NCBI GenBank assembly: GCA_946807835.1
Contig: OX327695.1
Coordinates: forward strand, 28,192,501 to 28,256,500
DNA: 64,000 nucleotides
Direction of reading: 5' to 3'
DNA from: Ailanthus altissimus
Lineage: Eukaryota; Streptophyta; Magnoliopsida; Sapindales; Simaroubaceae
Shown: positions 12,014 through 23,271 of the stretch, one piece after another
How the letters are laid out: the number at the start of each line of letters is the position of its first letter
Numbering within the stretch: the stretch's first letter is position 1
Program-made: the position numbers and the translations under genes
The notes under the pieces: model-generated
The model's input: the letters and a program-made list of their open reading frames with translations, nothing else
Databases searched by the model: none
Told to the model about the DNA's origin: nothing

Positions 12014-13377
12014 CTACCTACGACCTGTCCCAATCAACTTCTGAGACTGCGGATTCTGCACATAACAAGAGGTAGAAGAAAATGACACTGAATAACCAGA
12101 ATCATACAATTGACTAACAGAAACAAGGTTTAATGTAAGCTTAGAAATGTGGTAAACATTAGAAAGTGACAAATGAGATGTGTCAACAGAACCAACTCCT
12201 TCTAATGGCAGAGGAGTACCATTAGCAGTCATGACAGACACAAAGGATATAGGACATAAAGAAATAAAGGATTTCGAATTAGGAGACATATGATGTGAAG
12301 CTCCAGAATCTAAAACCCATGAGGAAGATGACATACTGAAAAGCTAGAGGGTAATTGACTTTTCAAAGAAAAAGTGGACAATACATGTGGCTGTGTAGCA
12401 AAGAACTTTTGAAACTGTTCAGAAAGAGCTGTAAATGCGGTATTTAAGGACGAGGTTCCGAATCCAAAAGAATCAGATGGTGGTACAATTGCTGCAGTGT
12501 TAACCTGTGGAAGACGATATGATCGTGGTTGAAATTGACTTTTAAACTGTGAAGGCCAGAATTGATGCCTTTGCTAGTGTAGTTGTGGTACTTTATTTAA
12601 TAGCTTAGGGCATTGAGCCTTCAAATGTCCTTTTTACTTGCAAAAATTGCATTCATCAATCCCAACCCTTGAGTGAGGCTGGTTTTCATAGTGAGCAGGA
12701 GGTCTAGAAGGAACTATAAAAACTGATGAATTAGGTATTGAGAGAATTCCTTTTCCTGTCTGAGACTTAAGGCGTATCTCATCAGCCAAACTACCGAATT
12801 GATAGATGAAAGCGGGCTACGATGCAAAATGGAGCCACAAAGACCCTCAAAATCCTCACGAAGTGCCATCAAAAATTGAACCAGACGTTGCTCTTCTCTA
12901 CGAGCAATATAAGCTGCACAAGCACGTAGTTCTTCCGATTCTGTAAGAGCCAACTGATCCCAAAGATCTGTCATTGCAGAATAGAACTCTTGAATACTCA
13001 TGCCTTTCTGTTCAAGAGCTCGAATATCATGTTCTAACTGATATTGTTTTGTAAAGTTAGACTGTGTATACAATCTCGTCAAATGTTGCCAAACCTCAAT
13101 TGCTGTTTCATACTTTGCCAATTGAGTACCTATTGAGTGTTCAACAGAATTGTTTATCCAAGTGATAATTTTGAATTATCAACTTTTCAATATCTAACAG
13201 TTTTTCATACTCTGCCTTATCACTTGTACTTGTAAGTTTACTCACAGTTCTAGAAATATATCCTCATATCTTTTTGCCTTTTAAAAAGTTCTTTATCACA
13301 TAACTCCAATACGAATAATTTTTTCCATCTAATCTCACACTAATGGACTTTAGCGAATTATTTCTATTGCTAGCCAT
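12014..13377 (-). pseudogene. Copia-C gag, zinc knuckle and protease
   Basis: Translation would begin at 13377 (MASNRNNSLKSISVRLDGKN), the typical start of a Copia gag, but stops follow. A clean gag segment is 13121-12714 (VWQHLTRLYTQSNFTKQYQL..LMALREDFEGL). The zinc knuckle near 12660-12620 reads CNFCK-stop-KGHLKAQC, so a stop sits inside the CCHC box. The aspartic protease begins at 12334 with WVLDSGASHHM, active-site DSGA intact. Confidence 0.85.
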
Positions 13378-13855
13378 TGCAAAAACTAACAGTACCCAAA
13401 TTTTCAAAAATTACAAATATGCCTATGAGTTTTCCAAAAATTACAAAAATACCTCTGAACTTTCTTGAAATTATAAAAACACCCCAAAAGGCTAAAATTT
13501 TGACAAAATGATCCCTACAAATCTTCCAATCTCCTCAATATAGAGTACCCAAAACTAGAATATTTTTCTTCCACAACCAATTTTTCACTAGAATAGCAAC
13601 AATCTAAACTACAATCACAAATTCAAAATAATCATAATATGCCAAAATTAGGATCAATCTCTATGCAAACATGTTTGATCTTTGTGAAACTTGAAGGAAA
13701 TTGATTACCCAATGCTGGAATAATAAATCCTAACTTGATTGAAGCCACAAAACAAAGTGAAGAAGTTGAATCAAATGAGAATCTTGAACCCTTAAATTTT
13801 GCCCTTGTTCTTGAAGAGATAAAAACTATCTTCTATAATCAAAACTCTGATACCA

Positions 13856-14041
13856 TGTGAATTAATCAAATGCAAAGAAGAAGAAAAAAGAAATACAAAT
13901 GAGAAGAACAAAAAAGAGGAAGATGGATCGGTTCTGTATTGCAAAATGAGAAAAAAATGAAAGATACGATACAATGTGAAAAATAATAAATATAACAAAC
14001 TAGTAAAAAACTAAAATACCCTTATAATAATTATTCTAATA
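13856..14041 (-). repeat. 5' LTR of Copia-C
   Basis: This 186-bp copy pairs with 8911-9107. Its inner end is followed at once by the tRNA-Met primer binding site, which establishes that it is the 5' LTR of a minus-strand element. Confidence 0.92.
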
Positions 14042-14830
14042 GTTCTAATGGAGTAGCAATTGGTGCTGCTCTTAACATCCCTGCTTTATTAAGGAGGTCC
14101 AACGTATATTTTCTCTATGGAATACATATTCTTAATTTTGATCGTGCAACTTCGATTACCAAAAAATATTTCAACTTGCCCAAATCTTTAAGTTTGAAGT
14201 GTTGGCTAATAAATTGTTTAAGTTTTTTGATAGCTCCACTATCGTTTCCAGTTATTATCATGTCATCTAAGTAAAATAAAACTACAGTAAATGGTTGACC
14301 TTCGAACTTAACAAACAATGAGTAATTAGCCTTCGATTGTATGAATCATGCTTTGCAAATAACACTTGAAAATTTAACATACCAGTTTCTAGAAGCTTGT
14401 TTTAATCTATTAACAACTTGTTCAATTGACAAAACAGTAGTTGTGTCTCCTCCTATCGATTGAAACCAGGCAGTGGTTGCATATAGACCTCTTCAAAGAG
14501 GTTTCTATGCAAAAAGGCATTTGTATATCAAGCTGATGGAGTGACCAGTTCTTTGTAGCAACAACAGTAAGAAGATATTGGACAGTGACAAGTTTGGCAA
14601 CTTCTGCAAATGTTTTGGTGTAGTCAAGGCCTTCAACCTGTGTGTATCCTTTTGCCACTAAACGTGCTTTGTACGTTATTTTGTATATCCACTTAAATCC
14701 AATGGCCCTTTTCCTAACTGGTAGAGGTGTATAGGTCCAAGTATTGTTTGCTTCCAGTACTTGAATCTCTAGCCTTATCGCCTCTTCCCACTTAAGATCA
14801 CCTACAGCTTGTTCATAGCTTTCGGGTTCT
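14042..14830 (-). pseudogene. Copia-B reverse transcriptase, interrupted
   Basis: Minus-strand frames contain MAKGYTQVEGLDYTKTFAEV, SLHQLDIQMPF (normally DVKNAF), a YLDDMIITGND catalytic box and DLGKLKYFLVIEVARS. The line continues into AGMLRAAPIATPLE at 14100-14042, where Copia-C is inserted, and resumes at 8910 with NLKLKPSEGELL. Stops and shifts are present between segments. Confidence 0.85.
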
Positions 14831-14899
14831 ATGTGATGAGAAATGGAGCAGATTAATCAAAGATAAGAAAAGGACAATGTACATATGAAAGATATTTGG

Positions 14900-17280
14900 A
14901 AAGAGGATATCGCGTACCTTATTTACAACCTGGTTTCGAAGTTGATGTATTAGAGTGTGGCTGCAGCATAGTGGCACGTGGGTAATGGAAATCTCTGAGC
15001 AAGATAGAGGGTTGGCGAATTCGGGTGGAACGTCTGACCGCAACTGGATGGACTAGTGATTGTGGAGTCTCGGGTGAAGTGGTAATGGTTAAAGGATTAT
15101 TTTCATTAGCGAATGGGACAAAGTGGTGAGTGCAATTTAATTGGTGTATGGCATCTAGTATGTCCATTTCTGGTATTGTAAAACAGGAGTAGTGGCCTCG
15201 GTGGAAGATATAATAGAGCTATACAGAAAATAGGTTTCATGAAAAATGACATCTCGACTGGTGAACATTTTCTTAGTTTCTAGTTCCACCACCTTTATAT
15301 GCTTTTTGTCCAAGGGGATAACCCAGAAAAAGACTCTTTTTTTTGTGGGTCTATAATCGAATTTGTGAATAGGATTGACATTTGTAACATAATAAAGACA
15401 ACCAAAGACCTTTAAGTGAGCATAGGTAGGAATTTGTTTATAAAGAAGCTTATAAGGAGTCTTTTTGGTAAGAAGAGGAGTGGGTAGTCTATTAATTAGA
15501 TATACTACTGTGAGGACACTCACTCCAAAAATGTGAAGGCCAATTTGTTTGAAATCTTAAAGCTTTAGCAGTGTTTAAAATATGTCTATGTTTATGTTCA
15601 ACTACTCCATTTTGTTGTGGAATTATAATGCAACTATGTTCAAATAAAACCCTTTGTTCATGAAAGAAAGAAAGCAGATAAGTAAATTCATTTCCATTGT
15701 TTGCTCTAATTCTTTTGACTTTCATATTAAACAACTTATGAACTAAGGAAAAGAAGGATCTGAGTATACCCTAAGTTTCTGACTTGAAACGCATGTATAT
15801 TTGGAATAATCATCAACAATAGTCAAGAAATAGTAAGCTCTAGTAAGTGAAGCTATTCAATCACCTTATATATCGCAATGAAGCAACTTATAACAGGATT
15901 TAATTTTTATAGAACTTGAGCCAAAAGAGAACCTAGTTTGTTTAGCACAACGAAAATGTCACAAAATTTATTGAAAGTAGAAGAAATTCCTAAACTAGAC
16001 TCCATAAGATGCTTTAGAGGTGATTCGGAAGGATGCCCAAGCCTTTAATGCCAAATGTTGTTGATGAGTGGTGTTTGCCAAATGTGAGGTAATATAGACC
16101 ATTATGTTACCTCCCTAAACCAATCATCTTTTTTGTTTCTAGGTCCTGCAAGATATAAAAATTTGAAGAAAAAAAAAAAACGTTAGTGAACAATTTAAGG
16201 CATTTGTCATCTTACTGATAGATAAAATATTGACATTAAAGCTTGGAACATGTAAGACATCTAAATTTTTTAATTTAGAGTCAATTATTATAGTTCCAGC
16301 ACTTTTAATTTTGACCTTTTGATCATTTGGCAATCAATGTAAGGATACTTCCGTTTGGACATGGTATTAAACATGCAACGTGATCAGTGGCGTTTGAGTC
16401 TATGACCCATTAATGTGAATCAGTTTGTTGAGAACCAAAAATCGAGCCGCATGGAATAAATTGACCTGTAGCATTTGCCTAAGGTTGATCTAAATCATTT
16501 ATACCATTGTTATTGAGCAATTTCAGCAATTGTTGATATTGTTTCTGTGTGAAAGTAGGCACTTCTGTGTGAATAGTGTTAGCTATTAATCGAGCTAACT
16601 TCTTTTCTTCTCTATTATCAGACTTTTTGTTGTACCTATAGCCTGAAGGAAATCCATGCAGATGATAACACTTGTCCACTGTATGATTAGTGCTGTTGTA
16701 GTGTGTACAATAAAGTTTTGACCACCTTTTCTATTATGTATGCCCTCCTAACTTCTTTGCATTTGCCATCATCACTTCTCTTGAAATAATGACATCTTTG
16801 TCTTTTTTCTTGCAAAACCATTGCATAGATCTTTCCAATAAAAGGTAACAATTGCATCAACAGTATCTGACCACGAATTGCTAAGTAAGTATCATTTAAT
16901 CCCATTAAGAACTGCATTCCCTTATTCTATTGATCTCGAGCAGCAATCTTTGGACTGGCACCATAAGTACACATTAATAGATTGTTATCAGATGAGAACT
17001 CATCCCATAAGCCGTTCATTTTAGAGTAATAGGTCATGACAGACATTGTCTCTTATGTGAAGAAGAAATCTCTCTTTGCAACTAATAATATTCTTAGAGC
17101 ATTGTTTTGAGAGAAATGATCTTTCAAATCTGACCAAACAGCCGAAGCCAATTTTGTATAGATAACACTATCTGTTAAAAATGGATCAATAGAATTTATA
17201 ATCCATGATAACACCGTATCGTTGCATCTCTTCTAAGTTGTAAAGTTTTCGTCATATACAAAAGGCTTTTTGATGGAGCC
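14900..17280 (-). pseudogene. Copia-B integrase, protease and gag remnants
   Basis: Integrase segments occur at 15734-15155 (RANNGNEFTYLL, IIPQQNGVVEHKHRHILNTAKAL, VYLINRLPTPLL) and earlier pieces up to about 16050. The protease near 16420-16380 reads HxWVIDSNATDH, with N replacing the G of DSGA. The gag zinc knuckle near 16710-16640 reads CTHYNSTNHTVDKC, so the second Cys of CCHC is Tyr. Gag continues at 16917-16687 (MQFLMGLNDTYLAIRGQIL) and above 17000, where a LINE interrupts it. The C-terminal linker (15167-14919) includes VRRSTRIRQPS, typical of Copia. Confidence 0.82.
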
Positions 17281-18256
17281 ATCTATGAGTCCTGTCTTTT
17301 TTTTTTCCGAATAAAGTATGCATTTTTTATAAAGGAATATTTTATAAATATAAATTAGGAGGAAGGAGCATCCTCAAATACAAAGAGTTTATTTTGAGGA
17401 GGCGTTTTGTCAAATCAAATAGTTTCAACCTCTAATTTGAGAGCAAGATGTGCCAATTCATGTGCAACTCGATTGGATGAGCGATGAGCATGGATAAAAG
17501 AACAACAAGAGAATAATGAAGAAATTAAAATAATGTCTTGGAGGACCAAGCCCAATTCCAAGACAGAAGGGGAGTGATTGTTGATGTCTCGGATAATGCC
17601 ATTAACGTCAGAAATCACTTCAATAGCTGAGATGCCTAATATTTGGGTTAAGCAAAGACCGCATAGCAAAGCCAAGGCTTCAAGAGTATCCACAAAAGGC
17701 TATGCATAAATAGGGATATATAAAGAGGTCAAGACAGGCCTAAAGTAGTTGCGTAGCACTACACCTAACCCGGCTTTGAAGTATTTTGAAGATAGGCCTA
17801 CATCAGTATTTAGTTTAATGGAGCCTAGCGTAAGGGCTTGCCATAATTTTTTTTTGTGACATTGAGGTGCTAGTAGTAGAGGCGTGGATAGTCATTGATT
17901 CATTCATATAGCATTTTGCCCAACTCAATACATTCGACATCACAAACCTTTTATGTTTCAAAATAAATTAGTTTTTGATAAATCAAAGTCTCCAAAAAAG
18001 TATTAATAGAGTCTCAAATTCTTCAGAAGGTAAGCATGCTACACAATCAATCAAAAGATCCATCATGGGAGTATTATGAAAAATACCAAAGCCATGCATG
18101 AAAAAGTAAGACTGGCATACTTTCTTCAATACATCACAAAGCCATAGCGTATGAATGAAATTTCCAGCTCCTCTACTGCAACAACTACAAGAATCATCAA
18201 CAGGTACATGATGTCTCATAAGGTTGAAAAATGTAGGGATCTATGAGTCCTGTCTT
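17281..18256 (-). mobile_element. 5'-truncated LINE fragment B with 18-bp target duplication
   Basis: The 18-bp sequence ATCTATGAGTCCTGTCTT occurs perfectly at 17281-17298 and 18239-18256. The insert between has a T-run next to the left copy (a poly(A) tail on the minus strand) and minus-strand LINE C-terminal domains: RNase H-like (17693-17415: EALALLCGLCLTQ, HAHRSSNRVAHELAHLAL) and zf-RVT (18219-17983: RHHVPVDDSCSCCSRGAGNF, HTLWLCDVLKKV). The insert of about 940 bp is strongly 5'-truncated. It lies inside Copia-B gag, so it is younger than Copia-B. Confidence 0.93.
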
Positions 18257-18410
18257 ACTTTTAGCATTAAGTGTAATGCTCATTACCTACTCCAACTAGC
18301 ATAATTGTCACTATTAAGTTGTTTGGAAACAAGACTAATCCTGGATGAAGATAAAATGGACCTGAGGTATCTCTAATAGAACTCAAGCTTGTGGTTTGAT
18401 CTTCGCTCAT
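18257..18410 (-). pseudogene. N-terminal gag fragment of Copia-B beyond the LINE
   Basis: From an ATG at 18410 the minus strand reads MSEDQTTSLSSIRDTSGPFY and further into a decayed gag start, then stops. After the LINE, gag resumes with WLHQKAF-like coding near 17275. This confirms the LINE split a single gag frame. Confidence 0.6.
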
Positions 18411-18497
18411 GCTGTATGATTAACAAATGAAAAAAAAACACTAATTGTTTCTAATTTTAAGTAGAGCAAGTTTTTTTAAATTTTGCTCTAATACCAT

Positions 18498-18829
18498 GTA
18501 AAAAATACAAATAAATATTAATAAATGAATTGAAGGAGAAATATGCTTAACTTCATATATTATGTGGAGTATAAGCACATTCCTAAAAATGTGGTTTGGT
18601 GGCAAGTTAGACATTTACCATGTAAGTCATCCAAATTTGATTCTGAGGGAGGTAAGGAGATAAAAACCTTTTGTGCTTTGGCACACTCTTCTTACCTTTA
18701 AAAAAAATAAATGTAGAGTATAATCACAAAGTTTATATACAAGAATATACATAACTAATTTACACAAAAATACCTAACTTAATCTAAAATAAACAAACTT
18801 TATTTATTCTGATATCCTTAACATCTCTC
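18498..18829 (-). repeat. 5' LTR of Copia-B, carrying a small insert
   Basis: The minus strand starts TGTTAAGGATATCAGAATAA (18829 downward), a common plant LTR start, and ends ..TTTTTTACA at 18498, directly before the primer binding site. The other LTR is absent from the window, so the outer boundary is inferred from the TG start. Removing the SINE-like insert leaves a short LTR of about 180 bp. Confidence 0.65.
18563..18728 (+). mobile_element. Probable tRNA-derived SINE with 17-bp target duplication
   Basis: Flanks 18563-18579 (TGTGGAGTATAAGCACA) and 18712-18728 (TGTAGAGTATAATCACA) match at 15 of 17 positions. The 132-bp insert has an A-box-like TGGTTTGGTGGCAAG near its 5' end, a B-box-like AAATTTGATTCTGAG about 40 bp on, and an A-rich tail AAAAAAAATAAA. 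This is the layout of a tRNA-derived SINE transcribed by RNA polymerase III. The B box is weak, so the family assignment is tentative. Confidence 0.6.
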
Positions 18830-21800
18830 AATCTTTCTGTTGTGATTTCATTCACATATTTCAATACTCAATAAAAGTTTTTTTTTAACTATTATGAATT
18901 TATTAAAGAGGAAATAGTAATTGATGATTTCACTAGAAAGCAAATGAGTAAATTTCTAAATCAATCTTTCTAAGTTGGTTTGAGTCAAATTTCTCCAACT
19001 TGTAAATTTGAGCGAATTTGAGTTGATTTTAACAAGAGTGAAGTCATTCAAATCCCACAAATTCATCTCATAATACCTCATTTTTTTAATTACACATCAT
19101 CAATATAGTTTCTTAATTTTACCTATTTAATACAAAAATTGTCCTTAATAATTTCATCATGTTCTCCATTACACCTCTAGTGTTTTCTAAGAATTGCATA
19201 TCGTGTCCTCTCATTACTAGTGCTCCATTTGTATTTTTGTCCTTTTTAGTAATTTATATTAATAACAAATTTACGAAAATTTAGAGGTAGAACCAAAATT
19301 TAAAGTGGGAGGGAAAAAGGTGGACAAAAATTAAAATTAAAAGTTATATTATATTAGAATTTAATTATATGAAAGTTTTTGTGTTAAATTTAAAATTTTG
19401 AGAAAGTTAAATTATAAAAAATTACTTATTTTAAAAAATAAAATTATAAAAATATATTATTAATACAAACTTATTGAAAGAGGTGGGGGTACAAGTAATA
19501 GTGCCACCATTTGATGGCTAGTCGGTGGTAACCACCGACTTAGATTTATCTGCTTGTCATATATATAATATAAAAAGCAAGAAGGTCTTTTTCTTATTTT
19601 TCATGTGACGTTTGCTCAAGTTTACAAGGAAGAAGTACTTTTTATTCTTTTTCTTTTTCTCTGGATTATTTTTTAAATTTTATTTTAGGTATTCATCTTT
19701 ATTACATTGATTTATGTGGATGTTTATTTATTGTTTTCTAATATTAGATGTATTTAGTCTGTGATCATTCTCTTTGTTTTGCTTTTATAATTTGAGAAAC
19801 ATTTTGGTTTTAGAATTTTTGTTTGCTTACATGTTTGAAAACTATATGTAATAATTTGTTTGATATGATTTCTTTTTAATAATAAAAAGGGAGTTTGCCT
19901 GATAATTTTGACAATTATTAGAAACTCTCCTGATATTTTGTAATAACAATAAAAATGAAAAGTCTTTCCTAAAAAAATGACACATGTACCATAAAAATAA
20001 AATATTTATATAAATAAAGTAATTAATTATATGTATTTTTTTTAAAAAAAATTAATTACACGTATATCATTTTCTTTAATTCTATTTTTTTTAATTTTCT
20101 TTTTATCTTTCCTTACTTCTCGTTTTTCTATGTCTTTACACCTTCCTTACTTAAATAAAATAATAATATGAGTTTGATACCATTCTTGTTAATTTTTTAA
20201 AATAAAAATAGACATTAATTAAATCAAATTAAATTTCAGAAAAATTCGAAGTATCAAAATATTTAATTATATTAGTTTAGAATATTTTTATTAAATGAGA
20301 TATTTTGAATTAATTTTCATGTATGAAATATTTAAAAGATAAAAATAAATACTATTATTTTATTATACACTATATTATTTTTAGAAGGTATTTTAGTAAT
20401 TACCATGCCAAACACCATTCAGTTGTCAAATCAATATGCATTCACAGGTAAAATATCAAAAGAAATAAAAACGTGCATATTAACAGAGTCGTTATGATAC
20501 TTTTCTTTTTCTTTCTATCTCACAAAAAGTGTAAGTGGGAGTCATGCCTGTGCGTGTTTACACTTTGGTTGCGTTCGGGTCATAAGTCTTCTACGATGAT
20601 ATGATGGACGCATTTTGAATATAGTACAAAAGATTACAATTTTATATTTTTAAGTAACTTCATATTCGTCAATTTATATATATATATCTTTAGGTTCTTT
20701 ATCTTCACACTTGATCTCTTACAATTGTGTACGGTAGTTTAAAAATAGATTTAATTAAGTAAACTTTTTAATTAAATCTAGCAACATGACATTATTTTTC
20801 TATAGTAATTTTATATATTATATATTTATGTTTTAGTTTAATTAATATCTTATAATATTTGTAGGTTATTTTAATTTGATGCTTATTTTAAACTTTGTGT
20901 TTCTTTTTTAATATTATGTCACTTAATTTTAGATATGAAGTGAATACTTTATTAATTTTAGTCATTCATAACATTATTTATTTTATTTTAAAATATGTGT
21001 TTGCTCCACAATAAGTAGAATAAGTTCCCTCTATGATAATAATCAATTGCTTATGTTGTAGTTCCATGTCATTTACATGTAATCTTGATTGAAGAAGAAG
21101 TCAATTGTTAAAGCAAAGAATTAGAAAGAGCCAAAGATAAAATGCTTAATATAGATGCATATATATAAGTGGTATTCTTTGTGTATATTACTATGCACAA
21201 AAGAGTCTCACTATACAATAAAAAAATTAAATCAGTGCATTCAGTTATAATGAAAGCAGATAATTATAGTTGAAAATACATTAGTATTTATATTAGTTAA
21301 TTTTATTAATAAAAGTTTTTTTTGTGAAAAAAAAAACATAGCCATTATGACAATATGAAGGTTTTTTGGATATTATAAACAATCAGGGAAATTTTATGGA
21401 CATTACAAACTATTAAGAAAATTTTTGATAATTGAGAAAATTATTGAGGTTAAATGACAAACTCCCTGACAAATAAAATGGGGCAAGTAAGTTTGTTTGA
21501 ATAATGTGTTAAAAAAAATTAAGAATGGTGCTAGGTTTATAAAATTGTAGTTTTTATCTCAATTGATATATTATTAATTATTAATTATTACATAATTGTC
21601 AATTTTTTTATTCTCGTTAACTTGGTAGTTATCCAACACTAATTAATAAATGACATATAAAATGCCATATAAAATTAAAATACAAACTTTGCAATCCAAC
21701 TACATAACTATAGTTTTATTAAAAAAATATTATTAATTTATTAGTCATTAAATTTTTCTTAAATTATTCATTACGTCCTTAACTTTTTTAATGCTCCCAC

Positions 21801-22589
21801 TTTAGTTTCTGTTGTTGAAAAAGTAACATTGAAATACAATTTTTCAAAGCAATGAGATAAATTCAACCAATTATAAAATCATTTATTATAATTAGACATA
21901 TCAATTTATCTTATTATCTTCTAACAATACAATACAAATATTATATTTTTTAATAATAAGAACTAAATTGAGTATTTAAAAAAAATTAGAGATCTAATAA
22001 TAATTCAAGAAAAATTCAAGGACTAAACTATTAATTTTCCTTAAAAAATTAAACAGGTTGACATCTTACTATATTTTAACTCAATTACATATATATATAT
22101 ATATATGATAATAGTGATTATTAATTTACTATTCAACCCAAAAGTTTAAGTTGATAGGTAAAAATTTAATATTAATATTAAAAATAAGTTTTTAACAATT
22201 TTCCTCACGTGAAATATGAATTCAAGTAGATCTGAATTAAGTGAATTTCTCGTCTCGTAAATAGAAAATTAAGAAATTAAGAAATTAACTAAAAATAAAT
22301 ACATGGTGATTCGAACTCAAAACCTTAACTCTGATACTATATTAATTTATTATTTAACTCAAAAATTTAAATTGATAGGTGAAAATTCAATATTAAAATT
22401 AAAAATAAATGATGATAAAATTTAACTCAGTATACTAATAAAAAAGATACGGTATTATTAGAAAATTTTAACACGAACAATATGCAAACTGCTTAAACAT
22501 TTGACCTATTGGTAGACCTAATCATCGTGCCTCATAAAATATACACATCATCAATTGGTTGAAGTATAACTCTACGCTAGTCATTCTTC
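18830..22589. other. AT-rich intergenic DNA with old repeats, no gene seen
   Basis: No open frame of note. About 18950-19260 resembles 27.6-27.9 kb (shared CATCTCATAATACCTCA / TATCTCATAGTATCTCA and following text). 19290-19490 resembles the reverse complement of 41.32-41.54 kb. 20845-21335 is listed separately. 21.9-22.4 kb contains dispersed-repeat motifs (AGTTGATAGGTAAAAATT, GGTGATTCGAACTCAAAACC) that recur at 30.9, 31.2 and 48.2 kb. An AT dinucleotide run lies at about 22090-22106. Confidence 0.6.
20845..21335 (+). repeat. Diverged paralogue of 45.75-46.85 kb lacking the 620-bp insert
   Basis: Similarity to 45750-46000 (GATATGAAGTGAATACTTTATT versus the same with few changes; TAATCTTGATTG; AAAGAATTAGAAAG) continues, after skipping 46000-46618, into 46619-46850 (ATTATAGTTGAAAATACAT; TTATTAATAAAAGTT). 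It therefore acts as a related unoccupied site for the block inserted at 46.0 kb. No coding function is seen. Confidence 0.6.
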
Positions 22590-22800
22590 GCCTCAACCAA
22601 TAGGCTCCTTGGCCCATACTAGGAATTAACGATAGATGGGTTAAATGTCAAGCAATGTCTCATGGTGCATGAATTTTATTTATTAATTTTTTTACTGTGT
22701 GCATGAATTTCAAATAATCTCTTAATTCCAGAGAATGAAATGATGCAGCGAATAAGTTAATAAATGCTTTTGAGTCAATATCATTTTTCACATACTTAAA
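22590..22800 (+). repeat. Diverged paralogue of 44.19-44.37 kb
   Basis: Shared order of motifs: GGAATTAACGATAGATGGGT / GAGAATTAGTGATGGATGG, GTGCATGAATTTC / TGTATGAATTTCC, AATGATGCAGCGAATAAGTT / AATGGAGCAACGGATGCGTT, and TTTTTCACATACTT / TTTTTCACATATTT. The 44-kb copy is cut by a solo LTR. It is a non-coding duplicate of unknown extent. Confidence 0.55.
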
Positions 22801-23271
22801 TGGTTAGGCTTATTAATTAGTGAGATTCAAGCTTTTGGGATAAGAATTTGACTAGAGAGTTCAATTATAAATGAAGTAGTTAATATCATCACATATTACT
22901 TGGTAATTATTTGTGAAAATGAAGTATCCCCAAATTAACCAAACATATTTTACAGTGAACCACCCAAGTTCACATCCTTCAGGCAAAGTGGGTAATTATG
23001 TAAGATGCAAATTACTATCTGTTCTTATAACAAACGGGGTTGCTTGTTTAATTAAATTTATCCATAAAACACCAATATTGTATACATATATATGCCCATA
23101 TATATATATATATTAATTATAAAAGTTAGATTATAGAAACACAAAACAAGCCACCAATTTCACTTAGAAGCATATATCATCCCATTTTAATCACATGAAA
23201 AGGGAAAGATTTTATTTCCGATGTACGCAGTATTATTTTCTGATCTTGATGAGTTGATTAATTAATAACTC
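22801..23271. other. Intergenic, downstream side of the serine-rich gene
   Basis: AT-rich, with a TA dinucleotide tract at about 23085-23112. The 67-codon open frame at 22913-23116 has no recognised domain and ends in the TA repeat, so I do not call it a gene. Confidence 0.5.

Larger units (their letters stand above)
8906..14046 (-). mobile_element. Complete but inactive Copia retrotransposon (Copia-C) with 5-bp target duplication
   Basis: The element proper is 8911-14041 (5131 bp). Both sides carry the target duplication GTTCT (8906-8910 and 14042-14046). LTRs are 8911-9107 and 13856-14041. The primer binding site (minus strand TGGTATCAGAG) abuts the inner LTR end at 13855, and a polypurine tract (AAGGGGGGTGGGG, minus) abuts the other LTR at 9108. 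Gag, protease, integrase, RT and RNase H are in Copia order. Relatively long reading frames survive (RT 381 codons), but gag and integrase are broken. The LTRs differ by many substitutions and small indels, so it is not recent. It inserted into the RT gene of Copia-B. Confidence 0.95.
8733..18829 (-). mobile_element. Older Copia retrotransposon (Copia-B), split by a younger Copia and a LINE
   Basis: Minus-strand Copia fragments run from the 5' LTR (18829-18498) and primer binding site (18497-18486, TGGTATTAGAGC) through gag, protease, integrase and RT down to 14042. The reading then resumes at 8910-8733 in the RT/RNase H connection (AYKRLIGKLIYLT, LSQFMGRPRKP). The gap between is exactly the younger element plus its target duplication. 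RNase H and the 3' LTR are missing beyond 8733. A LINE sits inside gag and a SINE-like piece inside the LTR. Stops and frameshifts occur throughout. Confidence 0.88.
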
